DNA of 64,000 bases from Lagopus muta (lineage: Eukaryota > Chordata > Aves > Galliformes > Phasianidae). The stretch's first letter is position 1. Each line of letters begins with the position of its first letter. Shown piece by piece: positions 33,193-44,969 of the stretch. The position numbers and the translations under genes were made by a program. The stretch covers positions 2,207,778 to 2,271,777 of the forward strand of contig NC_064449.1 of assembly GCF_023343835.1 (NCBI RefSeq), given 5' to 3'. The notes under the pieces are model-generated. The model was not told the DNA's origin. It saw nothing but the letters and a program-made list of their open reading frames with translations, and did no database searches.

Positions 33193-36100
33193 GATTGCCT
33201 CAGCCCCTAGCCCTGAGCCTGTGGTACCCAGGGAGAGCATCCATGCGCACCCGAGTCCTTCCCTCTGCTCCTGCAGAGCCCCAGATCTCCATGAAGACAG
33301 ACTCAGAAGGGAAGCCCCGTTCCTGCTGTCTGCATGCAGAACGTTTGGCAGGATCTGGGCCAGAGCTTGTAGTTTCCATAGCAAGCTTATTCGAATCACA
33401 GTGTTTGCAAGGAAAGAGAAAATTGTTTCCAACAGCAGCTACATTGATCTTATGTGCCCCCAAATGTCGCACACACTGTGCCTGTTTACCACCAAAATTC
33501 CCATACGATGCCCTTTTCAGAGAAGGATATCACCTGATACATTTGAAATGGATATACTCAACCAAGTGCATGGTTATAATCTTTTTTTTCTGGCATATTT
33601 TTCCCCTTCCTGTGGCTAGTTTGTCAAACAACCTCATACACACAGATTTTATGATGGAGTTGCACCACGAAGCCTTTTTGATACATATTCATAGCGGATT
33701 CTTGGCTTATCTCTGAGCAACATTCACACATGCTGCTCACTCGAGCTGTTGTTTTTTTAAATGCTTAACATATAAAAGTTTAATCACAAAGTTCCTTAAT
33801 GTTTGTTTCTAGCAAAATGCATTATTATTGCTCAACAAAGTGCTCTAAAGGTTTTTGTGTATACCGTGCTGTTTGATATGCATTGAGTTTAGACCAAATG
33901 GACCGAAACACAGCACTTCTGCTCATCAGGGCTTTCCAAGGTCAAATTCTAGGTTAAAAGCTTCTGACAGGACAATAACATTGCATGAAACCAGGGGAAT
34001 GGTGCACAAATCCAGGCATCATGCTGGAGATGTTGCCTTCTCAACAGTAACGACCAGAACGTGGGGCTCAGTATGAATGAACCATAAGTCACACAACACA
34101 TTAACCAAGAAATAAGCTTGAGAAGCAAGGAAGGGAAAGATAACAGCAAAAAGTGTCTTCCTGGTGGGCATTTTCTAATTTGAGCCTTCCCTGTGTCCAT
34201 GCAAGCTGTGACAGTAAAGCTTGTCAATGCGCTGGGCAGATGGGAATATTTGCCTTCACAATTATTCATCAGCACCCTTCCTCCAAGACACCAGGCAGGC
34301 TCTTACATATTCACACCTCTTCTTGTATTTCCAGGGAAATACAGCAGCCTGGTGGCTGTTGCTAGAACTGCTGCAGTGGCCTGAGGGCAGGTATGAGCAG
34401 CAGGAGGAGGCTGCAGGAGGCAGGAGAGGATGGAGCAGGTGGATGCAAGTGCAGCACTGTGAAAGATGCATCAGCAGCAGGCAGGAGACATATCCTAGAG
34501 ATGCTTCATGTGGGGAGGGGATTTATATTACAGGAAAGCCAGATTATAGAGGGTGTCCTGTTGTCCTGAGAAGGGCTCCCAGTGCATCCTCTGGAGATGC
34601 CTAAAATACCTTTGCATTTTCTAAAGAAGGGGCGGTTGCTGCACATTGCTGACACAAGCAAACAGGCTTTCACCTCATGGTAGGCAGCAGGCATGTGAAT
34701 AGAGGGAGGCAAACTCAGCCAGGCCACAGAAAAAACAAAGGCAGGAGAGGATTATGTATGCTGCAGCAGTTGGGATACTGTGGTCCAGAATGGAACCATC
34801 CCACTACAAGTACATGAAAAGAGAGGGGAAAGAAACTTGCAATAGCTCTAACACTTCCCCATGCCTTTGCTTTAAGCAGTGTTGAAATAGAGAGACTCTA
34901 AAGTGCTTCAGGTAGTTGGGGAGCTACCAATGAACAACTGAGTTGCCCTAGGCTTTACAAAAGGGGTGACAGTCCTCCCATGACATCTGGACATCCCTTC
35001 CAGCATAGGCTCCTAGGGTGATTCAATCCCATTCAAATTCCAAAAGATAAGAGGTTTTGTGCTGGGAAAGATGGTACTTATTTTGGAGACAAAATATCGT
35101 CAGAAGTGTCACAGCTCATCACTCCTCCCACACCTGGTATTGATCCCTTGTGTCAGTGGTTGCCCCTCCACTGCCCTAGTGGCTTGGTTGCCTGAATGAG
35201 GAATGTTAGGAAGGTGTGGGAAAATGTTCCCAGCTGCATTTGCTTTGCATCACATCCTGATAGAGAATAGCAGCTGATACCTGCAGAGCAACCTCCCTTT
35301 TAGTTCTCTACCATGGTGCTCTAGTCCCACGTGCTGCCAGATGTTTCACCCATATGGGTGCTCACATTCTCTTTCTTCTCTTTTCTCCCCCCACCCCCGT
35401 GCATGTGCTGGAAGTGTCTCTGCCCCATATCTACCAGGGAATGGGCACTCAGTTCCCCCAGGCCACCTCTGTGTTCAGCAGACAGCACATGGCATCCACC
35501 TCCTTCTTGTCAGTTTCCCAGCTACTGCCCTTGAGATGAATATGACATGTAGATATATATTAAATTTAAAAACAAAAAAAGAGAGAAAAAAAACCTGTCA
35601 TATTACAAACATGCTCTAAGATCTTGAGAAAGAGGGTGGAAGACCAAGTTTTAATAATAGAGCAAGAGATATAAATAATTAAGCAGCAATCTATCTGTTT
35701 CTCGACATCCTGTTGAGTGATGCTACGCTGCTGTCTGCTGCAGGAGTCCAGCATGGGACGTCAGAGTGCTCAGCTGCCTATCCCAGCATATCAGCCACAG
35801 CACAGCTTTAATGAAAACGCCCTTTCGAAAGGGAACGTGCAAATTGAACCAAGTTTCTGAGAGGAGCCAGGTCAAAGGCACTGCTCCACAGCATGAGACG
35901 CGTTGCATAATTCCTGTCAAGTCATTGCCCTCCTCCTCCCCATCTGCTTCTCCACTCCCTCTGCCCCTGTCCTCTGCACACCCCGTCCTCTCACAGCAGC
36001 AGAGTCCCCAGCACACCCCAGCCTTCCTCCCTGAGGGCTTCTATATGCAATGCTCATTTGATTACTATGTATGTGACCTCTCATGTCCTCGAGCTATTCG

Positions 36101-37123
36101 TGTGCTTTGGCTGAAGGGTAGGCTCAGGAGGGAGTTTCTGCCAGACATCACTGACCTTTCCTGTGGCCCGAACTTTAAGACATTAAAAAAACAAAGTGTT
36201 CTTTGCTAATGAGCTGATCCTGGGCTGGAAGACAAAATAAGTCATCTCCACTCCTCTCTACCCCTCTCTCAGCCCTCAACCAATGGTTGGACTGGAGCTG
36301 TGCTGAGTTGCTGAGTATTAGCATGGTGCCACAAAGCAAGGGACACAAAGTAGATGCAAGACCAGAATCTCCATTGCCATCACCAGGATCACCATCAGAA
36401 GGGCTCTTTTTTCCCTCTCCTGTAGTAGTTAATGCCTCTCAGCCTTTCCAAAACAGAATGGCTGGGATGTCGAGACATCTCTGTGTTATTGTGAGACACA
36501 AGAGAATGGGGGCTGGCCATGGGGACTTGTGGAAGGATGAAAATGCCTCATCTTCCTCATGGCCCTTCTTGAGGGTTTTACACTGATGTAAACAACGTCA
36601 GCTCTTCCAGAAGTGAAGGCGAACAGCAGAAACCTTTGAGAATGCTGAAAGTCATTTATGAAGCAAGATGAGTCACTCTGTGTCTTGTGGCATCCCAAAC
36701 TCTTTATGCTGTAGTGCCACATTCCCATAAATATCCCAACCCTACTCTGTGGGCATCTTTGCTGATGTCCTTTGTAGACCTGCAGTAAACAATAGCCATT
36801 CACTACCAAATCCCAAAAGATCTTCCAAATTGAGAAATCAAGTAACTTGCTCCCCAGACAAAGCAACTGTTATGCAGGAGCTCTGTAATGACTGCACCAC
36901 GATGCCAGTGTCAAGGAAAGCAAGGACTGTGATGGCAAAAGGATCCAAATATAATACAGAGCATGGGGTTTTGATGACACACACAGCCTCATCACACACT
37001 CCCCACCTCTCCTCTTTGTAGGATGCTGTTTTTCAGCCTCCTGTAAAAATGCAGTCTCTTACAGCATGGTGTTGTATGGAACGGAAAGGCAATTCTTCTT
37101 GTATCTTCTTTGTATGTCTCACT
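33193..37123. other. Unique intergenic DNA, no supported gene
   Basis: The 33033-33716 plus frame continues from CR1 into unique DNA without domain features. A 147-codon plus frame at 35766-36209 is serine/proline-rich in the middle through a pyrimidine-rich stretch and is likewise unassigned. A C-rich tract near 35390 and an A-rich purine tract near 35555-35595 are the only low-complexity items. Confidence 0.5.
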
Positions 37124-37206
37124 TATGGATGATCCTTTGTGAAGCCAGGAGTTGAACGCTATGATTCTTATGGGTCCCTTCCAGTTTGGGGATATTCTGT
37201 GATTCT
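37124..37206 (+). mobile_element. CR1 LINE, short 3' fragment (plus strand)
   Basis: ATGGATGATCC, GAAGCCAGGAGTTGAACGC, 'TTATGGGTCCCTTCCAGTTT' and 'GGGGATATTCTGTGATTCT' are the last about 80 bp of the subfamily whose tail reads 'GGGATATTCTATGATTCT'. Same subfamily as the 46.66-46.87 kb copy. Confidence 0.9.
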
Positions 37207-38824
37207 TCTGATGAAAGCACATGTCACCCACTTAACCCATCCAGCCCAGGGTTTAAGGGGAACAGATGGCAACCGTGTCAGATCTGTTGAGGTGTGAGCA
37301 CTGCATGGCCTTTCTGGAAACTGCCCCTCAGCCCATCAACCCAACCACCACAGCCCCTGCACTCCCCATGCAGACTCTAAGTAGCACTGTGACCAGATAA
37401 CTCAGTGAGGGGGAAGCTACAGCACTTCTTGCAGTGCAGAAAGATGCTGCATTTGGATATCTCTTCCAGCTGCTGAGAGCCAAGTATCCAAGTATACCTC
37501 CTTCCTCCTCCTTGCTGTCAACACCTAGGAAGTGCCTTGATTTAAGTCATTACTGGAAAGCCTGTTTTATCTTTGACATGTTCTTCCAAGTTGATAGCTG
37601 TGAAAGGGAAATTCAAACTGTAGCTGTTCAGCAATGGTAATTTGCAACCAGTGAATAATCTGAGCAGGGAGTGAGTCAATGTGGGTGCAGAACAGGTTAA
37701 GGTGGGAACAGAAATGCCAGAGGGTCGTGCTGGTAGGATGCTGTCCAATGCATTACTCATTAAATCTTTCCATATTTAAGCATAAATGTGTGCTTAATTC
37801 CACGGGTACAATACAAATTCCCTGAGGCTTCTTAAAAGATTGAGATTTTTTCCCTCATACTGAAGACAGAAGTTCGCAGTTTGGGAAAGGACTGTACACT
37901 GTTGACCAAGCTGCCCTGAAAGTTTCTCTGTGGTACAGAGGCCCTGAGGTGCACCCATAGAAATGATGCTCTTTCTGCAAAAGTATGTGCAGAAAATGGA
38001 GCATTTTGTAGTGATACTGAGTCACCAACTGCAGTGCTCTGAGCTGAGCACACAGTGAAGGTGCCTGATCTTCTGCCCCAGCTGTAATACGTCAGCTTTG
38101 AATGCTGCTTCAGTATTTCATGTGCCCAAGTGATGGAGAACTCTTTGAAGGATAGTTGCAAACTTGCTCTCCAGAGATCAACTGTTAAGTAAAAGGTGCC
38201 CAAGGGAGCAGAGATCTTGAGCGTTTGGTGATGGCTCAATCCAAACCTTTCAAAATCTCTTTGCTCGCATGCAAAATCCAACAACCTGGCCTTGAAATTC
38301 TTGCTGCTGAGCAATCCCAGGCCAAGATCCTCAGGGCAGTGTAGGGAAAAGACCATGATTGCCAGGAAATGCTCCTTCTGCCTCCTCCCTGCCATTTTTT
38401 TGCACTTTGGTTTGCTTCTGCTGCTGGATAAACCCATTTTATTAACAGCTCTTCATAAAGCCTGGCAGCATTTGAAAGACTGCAATGTTTGCCTCTGAAT
38501 ATCAATAAGCGGCCGCCTCTCCAGCCTAGGGAAGATTTGAAGGAAGAGTGAAGCTCTGAGGATCAGTGATCAATGCCAGCCTCATGGGGAGCCCAAGTTT
38601 AGGAGATTTGTTATTGAAATATTGAGTTCCCTCCCACAGTGGGCTGAGATGGAGCAAAGTGTGCAGCCAGGATGTACAATTTGGTGCCTCCAGGACATCT
38701 CCTCTCACCCAGCCCTGATGGTAGCAGCAGCATTCATGGCCAGGTGGGCATACAATGCAAGGGAATGGTCCTTTTCTTCTTTTCCAGTCTGTTTTTGCAG
38801 GTGTGAAATTGATTGACTTAATCA
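37207..38824. other. Unique intergenic DNA with a 201-codon unassigned open frame
   Basis: The minus strand is open for 201 codons from ATG (38437 to 37832), the longest frame not rooted in a repeat. The product shows no signal peptide, membrane segment, known motif or marked composition bias. No polyadenylation signal or promoter supports it. A lone NotI site GCGGCCGC (38509-38516) lies upstream but there is no CpG island around it. Confidence 0.5.
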
Positions 38825-38980
38825 AGGATCTTTCAGGATCAGGTTGGACAGGGCTCTGGGCAACCTGGTCTTGTAACACATCTGGAGATTGGTGGCCCTG
38901 CAGACCAGGGGGTTCTGGAACTTGATGATCTTTGGGGTCCATTCCAATCCAAGCTATTCTATGATTCTGTGATTCTGTGA
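38825..38980 (+). mobile_element. CR1 LINE, 3' fragment with three terminal octamers (plus strand)
   Basis: 'CAGGATCAGGTTGGACAGGG', CTCTGGGCAACCTGGTCTTG, GGTGGCCCTGCAGACCAGG, GAACTTGATGATCTTTGGGG and 'TCCATTCCAATCCAAGC' lead into ATTCTATG ATTCTGTG ATTCTGTG A. Three terminal octamers in a row make this one of the best-preserved 3' ends in the window. Confidence 0.95.
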
Positions 38981-41072
38981 AGGGTGAAATGACCCTTCAT
39001 CTGCTTTAGAAAGGAAGAATAGGCCAGGAGATAAACTTAGACAAAAAAACTTCCCATTTCTTGAGATTAGCTCCAATAGTCTAGTGGGAGCCAGGTAGGC
39101 AACAGTGGAAACAGGAATGGGAACAGGCAGGAATTCTGTACTGAATCAGTTTTTGACACAGTGCATATTTGTTTTATAGAGAATAAGAAAATCTTTCACA
39201 AGAACAGATCGGTTGCAATAAAATATTCATGGGAAAGCAGTTTCTTTGGTCCAGGAGCAAACTTTCAACAAATGAGTGACAGATACACAATAAATTTTTG
39301 CCCAGTGCTTGGGGCAATAACATAAGACTGAAGAGACCTAACTTGTAATCCTCTAGAAGGGACCGAAGCACTGAGCTCCCTCTACACGGCAAATCCTCCA
39401 TACAAGATTCTTGCTTTTTAGACTGGCTCCCCAGCACACTGGTTTTGAACGGAGATCCCATCCCAGACATTGGCAGTCTTCCCAGTTCAGGTTGGATGGA
39501 GACTTTCCAGCAAGGCATTTCACTTTTGACAAAAATAAACAAACAAACAAGGTTGGTGAAAATATTTTATTTAGCAAATTCCCCGGTCGGCCTCTTGGCT
39601 GTCTCCATCCCGTCTGAAATCTGTTTCTGTTCCTGCAAATGAAGCCTGCAGGCATCCTTCGTTGGCTAGCTGCAGAGCTGCTTGTGCCTGTCCTTCCAAA
39701 TGGATAGATCCTGAGCAATTAGGCATCTGGTTCTTCTGAGTTGCTTGTACCCCTGGGCTCCTGGGGGTACGGATGTCCAGAGGAACAGTGTGAGCATAGT
39801 CCTGGGCTGCAGAATCCGCTTGGCCAACTGGGAGCAACAGGTTGGAGATGATGGAGCAACTCCTTGCCTGGGGAACATCCCAGCAGCAAACAGAACAGCC
39901 AGCCATACCTCTCTATGAGTAATCACTGACCTGTAGATGCTGCTCTCCTGGTTTCAAGGGCTGTGGCAGCAGAAGGCAGGGCTGACACCAGCAGTGCAGC
40001 TGCAATGGGATGGGTAGCCACAAGTGCTCCCCAGTGCCACCAACACATCTGGAGGGCTGCTCCAGGTCGTGTCAGCTCATTGCAGGGCCTGCTCCCCACC
40101 CCTGCAAGATAAAAGAAGCTCCTAGAGCAAGTGTCCGTGCCAGCTGTGTTTGTGTCATCTGGAATGATCCCACTGTCCCACCTCGAGCAGCTCCAAGTCC
40201 ACCTGCCTGTGCTGGAGCAGGGCACTGGTGTGGCATCACTGGGATGTGGAGTTTTTTGTTTGGCCCACATTACTAACAGCACATTGCAGAAATGCTGAGT
40301 CTGATTCCTCCTCCTTTCCAGCTATTTATTATCTCTTTTTTTTTTTTTTTTTTTTTTTCTTTTGCATTTTGCTCATGTCAGACAATGAAAATCAGTGCAG
40401 TCAGGTTTGCTCTTGCTGAGAGCTGCTTCCTCCTTCAATCCCTGCTTGCTCTAAAGCATGGTTTCATATTCAGGTGGGAAGGTTTGCTTCTCTATGGACA
40501 GCTGCTCACACTGGGATTTTACTTGAATGTTACAGAGCCCATTCTTGACATCCCAGGAGGAAAAAAATAAAGACACCGAGAGCAACTCAGTGACACCAAA
40601 ATGCGCTGACTTGGAAAGTGAGGAAGTGCCAAAGCACTGTAATTTAAAATTGCAAAATGCCTCAGGGAGGGTCGGGAAATGGAGAAGATAGATATGGAAA
40701 TATCTAGGGAACTACATGGAGAACGCAGGGCAGAAGAGCAAGCAGTAAATACTGTGAGAAGAATACCTCCAGCGTTGTTACCAAGGGCTGGAACATGATC
40801 ATGACTGCAGATACTTCTGGGTTTACAACCCAAAGCAGACAGACCAATGCACTGCATAACCAGGTGAGGGCTCTTCCTTCTCAAAATGGCTTTCCCCTGT
40901 TCTTGGAATGGCTGAAGCACCTGTGGCCAACGAGTTACTGTGCTTTTCCTATTTCAAAGAGCAGCCAGCGTGAAGAAACATCAAAGAGGGCTTTCCAGTC
41001 TGCACTTCCTAAAACACAGCACTAGGCAACAGCAGATGGGAGCTGGTGTTATTAAATATGCATCACCTCGTG
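38981..41072. other. Unique intergenic DNA with a 23-nt T run
   Basis: No supported gene. Several open frames of 90-135 codons overlap on both strands at 39.2-40.9 kb; none has family features. Low-complexity items are an (AAAC)n string near 39536-39551 and a T run at 40336-40358, without an upstream polyadenylation signal on the minus strand. Confidence 0.5.
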
Positions 41073-41170
41073 GATCACAGAATCACAGAATTGTAGGGGT
41101 TGGAAGGGACCTCCAGAGATCATCGAGTCCAACCCCCCTGCCAAAGCAGGTTCCCTACACCAGGTCGTAG
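41073..41170 (-). mobile_element. CR1 LINE, young galliform-type 3' fragment (minus strand)
   Basis: Two perfect ATCACAGA octamers, 'ATTGTAGGGGTTGGAAGGGA', CCTCCAGAGATCATCGAG, TCCAACCCCCCTGCC and 'AAAGCAGGTTCCCTACACCA' match the tail of a late-active galliform CR1 group with very few differences from what I recall. It is the least diverged CR1 here, about 98 bp long, ending at CCAGGTCG. Its low decay implies recent insertion relative to the others. Confidence 0.95.
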
Positions 41171-43818
41171 CACTTAGCTATCCTCTAATTAAAAGGCAGC
41201 TGCCTGATAGATTTTCCCTGCATGATGGCTTATTGATGAGGAGCCACGTGGCTCTTTCCAGAGGTGCTTAGGGTCATTGCTCAAGACCCACCAGGTAGGC
41301 AGGCTGTTGAGATTCCACTTGGTTTGTACATCCAGCACTGAAGAGGTTAATGCTGAGACTAGGTGGAAGTACTTCTGGATCTCCATGCCAGCTACAGAGC
41401 AGCTTCCTGCACTGAAGAGCTTGGAATGAATAAAAGAAATGTTGTTGCACTGAATCAGCCCCTCTAGCAATGAGCTCTGTCTTCCCACTGGTTATTTTCA
41501 TTAATTAATTACATTTGTATTCACAGAACATGCGAGCGTTCCAACCGTGGTCCAACATCCCACTATATTGGGGTCTAAATGGATGAAACAGAAGCTCCTT
41601 CCCCAGACAGCATCAAGTATGGGAAAAAAGAGATGAGAAGACTGTAGCCAGCAAGCTGTGGGGTGCAGGAGACCATCCTGGCCAGGATGGGGCTGCAAAC
41701 TGAACATATTTTGGGAAACCACTGTCAGATTGCATGCGAGCATGATGCCAAGTGCGTTGTGCCCTCATGCATGGGATGTGCAAAGCACAAAAGGATCCTC
41801 AAAGCAGATGGTGAAGGAGGTTTTGCAGCATCCTCAGGTCATCGTCATTCAAGTGCTGCCAGAGCATCCCCCATTGCCCACCACCAGTAGGTGCCTTGCA
41901 GAGGACAAGAGCAGGGTGAGAACCTACAGGAGGGAAATGCGTGCAGGGTCTCTGCTCTGCACCATGTATGGCATTGTGGGATCACAGAGTCAGCAAGATG
42001 CACAGTGCATGTTAAGTGACTGCACACAACTCCCAAATGAAGCTTCCTCTTAACAAGAACAGAGTCATTAAGGATGAGACAGTTATGCTACAGAAGAACA
42101 GAGACGATGCTTAAGATGATATTCAGAGGTGCTTCCCACTGGAGCAGAAATGAATCAGAGCCTCGCCCTGCCTGCAGCCCCCAGCTGAGAGCCCTCTTCC
42201 ATCAGCTGTGAAAATGCCTAAAGACCACAGGCAGGGTGGGGAGAGGGAAGGCAAGGAATGAAAATAAATAAATAAATAAATAAACAGCCACCACCAACCA
42301 CTTGGATCTTATGTATTTTTAATGCAAAAAAATTAAAAAGCAAACAAACTCTGGATCCATTTCAAAGCCAATGGGATGAAAAGAATTTGCAGTATAAATA
42401 GACGAGGTCTTTTTTTTCCCCTGCCTTCCTATTTATACCATTTCAGCTAAATCAAGGGATAAGTTCTGCCCAGTATCTACAGAGCCTCCTCGGGTAATCA
42501 CAGGCAACTGGGAGCATGTGGGGTACTTAAGGTAAAGTGAAGGCAAAAGCTTTACATGGGAAAGGTTTGAGCTTATTAGATCTCAGCTATAAATGCTGCA
42601 TGGGAGGCAGAGGGCTACAGTGATTTCTTTATAATCTCTCCCAGGGATGTGAGCTACTAAATCTGCAAATATTTGCCAAAGGTAAACAAAGAGAAAAGGG
42701 TTACTTAAGTGGAAATAATGCACAGCGCTGTGCCATCCTGGAATGAACTTAAGGAAGACGGAATGTTTGCTGGAGCAGAGTCTGCTGCAGAGACCAACTC
42801 CAGGGAGCAAGGCTGAGATCCCATCAACCACAGCACTCAGCCCTGAACTGGGGTCTTGTATGGGACAGTTGAGTTTCTGGCAGCACCTGATCAGTGGAGT
42901 CCTCTCCCCGTGTGCATGGGGTCTTTTCCACCTGGGCAGAAGCTGTGAGATGCCAGATTTCTTGGCTCCCTCTTCACATTTCCACTGAAGCCTGTGGGAC
43001 CATCAACATCAGGCTGGAGGAAACACTGCCATATTCCCAGACCAAAGTATCTTTCTTGCTGACAACAGTAACTCGATGCACGTCCCCTTGCTGTGCACAT
43101 GTAGGTGAGGTCTGCACATTTCCCTCTCCACCAGGTTTGCCCGACCAACAAACCAGAATCCAAGTACACTTGCTGCTCTCCCAGCAGTAACCCTAGATGC
43201 ACCCTTTGTGCCATGACCAGCTTCCCTGCACCCAGAGGCAGGAGAAAAGATGTGGAATTTATGAGTAACCGTAACCTTTTTTGTTTTTCTCCCGTGAACT
43301 GTTTTCAACATTTAGAAATCATTTGAATATTATGCAAATTGAAGTGACTTGGCTTCTAAATATCATGAAAAATGCCCACTCTGGCAGTCTGTGCCATATG
43401 GAAATTACCTCTGCTGAGATGTTGTGAAATAAATCACCATTAAGTGAAGGATGGATTGGCCAAAAGTGAACAGCTGACACACAAGAAGCCGGGTTTGTGT
43501 TAACTCATTCTCTCTGCAGGTTGCCAACCTCACCAGGAAGGATCCTCTGATGGTGGGATGATGGGTGCTGACATCAAGGGCAGCAGGTTGCCTCTGTGCT
43601 TCCCATGCAGCCAGTCTGAAAGCAGGTTGTGGGAAACTGCTGGATCCACTCCATTTCATTACTTCTGCATCATGACGCTCAGGAAATGATTTGGCTGGAA
43701 CTGCTGCAAGGGTTGGTGCTACTAGGCACCAAATCAATCTCCTCTGGAAGCAGAGATAGCGATGGTCAGATTGGAGTCTGGCACCACGAGTGCAGGTGAT
43801 GGTTGTTGTCATCTATAC
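41171..43818. other. Unique intergenic DNA with a small (AAAT)n tract
   Basis: No supported gene. A consensus POU octamer ATGCAAAT occurs at 43332-43339 in an A+T-rich context. Frames of 98-131 codons at 41.7-43.3 kb occur on both strands and lack family features. Confidence 0.5.
42261..42285. repeat. (AAAT)n microsatellite
   Basis: About five to six AAAT units without interruption, a typical short vertebrate microsatellite. Confidence 0.9.
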
Positions 43819-44018
43819 ACTATCTATCCAACCAACCACCCAACCAACCGCCCATCCGTCCATCCATCCATCCATCCATCCATCCGTCCGTCCATCCATC
43901 CATCCATCCACTCAACCATTCTTCCATCCATCCACCCACACATCCTTCCACCCATTCAACCACCTCACCATTCATCCACCTATCCATCCACCCTTCCATT
44001 CTTCCATTCATCCACCCA
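43819..44018. repeat. (ATCC)n interrupted tetranucleotide array
   Basis: About 200 bp of ATCC/CATC units with CCGT, CCAC, CAACC and CTTCC interruptions. The purest part is near 43855-43915. Because the unit is free of stops in every frame, open frames of 98-142 codons appear on both strands with PSIHPSIHP-like (plus) or GWMDGWMD-like (minus) products. These are artefacts of the array. Confidence 0.95.
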
Positions 44019-44694
44019 CAATGGCAAGCAGACAGAGAGATATTGTCCATGCACAGATATTTTCCATTGATCCTGGGCAGGATCAACGAGACCCTGGAGG
44101 AAGGATGCAGATACACATGTTAATAGCTATGGCAAGACTGGGAGATGGAGAGGTGGTGTCCCACGAACATAACAGAGGCAGGAGAAATATGTCTAGTCTC
44201 AGTGGAGTTCCTTCCTAATACTGTGGAAAGAACATGTTAGAAAACACTAGATGTTCCCCATATGGTGCCTGGCAGAAGAAGAATTCTGTGGCCCTTTCCC
44301 ATGGAAAAAGATGGCAGCCCCACAGGGCTGCCTGGATGCAGGTTAGGACGTGAAGTAGGATGTGATGAAGAGCAGGGCACCTGAGGCCCCTCATCTGACT
44401 AACCTTATCAGAAGGAATAAATTTCTCCTTTTATCCCTCAGTAAATATGCTAAGTATAATCTACCACACAAGTAATTATTTCTCTCAGCTCTATAGATTC
44501 ATTAAGGAGTTGTTCCCCAAGATTATAAATATTTAATTTTCTTAGATACAGGTGAAAACTATGTTATTTATACACATGGGACTGAAGTATCAGCTCAGCC
44601 TGCGTGTGGCAAGAGAACAGCATAGCAGCAAGAAAATATGCCCACAGAGATAAGACTTTCTCAGCAGGTATTGAATCCAGGTGAGAGGGAGGAG
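44019..44694. other. Unique intergenic DNA
   Basis: A+T-rich at 44410-44570 (AATAAATTTCTCC, TATAAATATTTAATTTTC). No gene or repeat recognised. Confidence 0.5.
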
Positions 44695-44969
44695 GTCCGG
44701 GACAGGCAGGACAAGGGGAATGGCCTCAAGTTGCACTAGGGGAGGTTCAGGTTGGATATGAGGAAAAATTTCTTCTCTGAAAGAGGGGTGATGCAGCGGC
44801 ACAGGCTGCTCAGGGAGGTGGTGGAGTCACCATCCCTGGAGGTGTTCAGGAGCCATAGGGATGTGGCAGTGAGGGATGTGGTCAGTGGGCCACACATGGG
44901 GATGGGTTGGGGTTGGACTTGGGGACCCTAGGGCTTTTTTCCAACCTTACTGACTCTACGTTTCCATGA
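44695..44969 (+). mobile_element. CR1 LINE, 275 bp 3' fragment (plus strand)
   Basis: GGACAGGCAGGACAAGGGG, 'GGAGGTTCAGGTTGGATATG', AGGAAAAATTTCTTCTCTG, 'GGCACAGGCTGCTCAGGGAG', 'CCATCCCTGGAGGTGTTCAG', GTTGGACTTGGGGACCC and CCAACCTTACTGACTCTACG follow the CR1 order. This is one of the longer 3' UTR remnants; the terminal octamers are diverged. Confidence 0.95.

Noticed and set aside
33033-33716. 227-codon plus-strand open frame, the longest in the window
   Set aside because: Its first about 50 codons are antisense CR1 3' UTR, and the rest shows no domain, signal or codon bias.
35766-36209. 147-codon plus-strand frame with a serine/proline-rich middle
   Set aside because: The biased part comes from a pyrimidine-rich stretch; no family features.
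38509-38516. NotI site GCGGCCGC as a sign of a CpG-island promoter
   Set aside because: The surrounding few hundred bases are not CpG-rich; a single site is not an island.
40336-40358. T23 run as the tail of a minus-strand retrocopy
   Set aside because: No polyadenylation signal or coding remnant on the minus strand to its right.
43819-44018. CRISPR-like array
   Set aside because: Simple tetranucleotide repeat without spacers, in an animal genome.
43762-44218. Overlapping frames of 98-142 codons on both strands with PSIH- or GWMD-repeats
   Set aside because: Produced by the (ATCC)n array, which has no stops in any frame.
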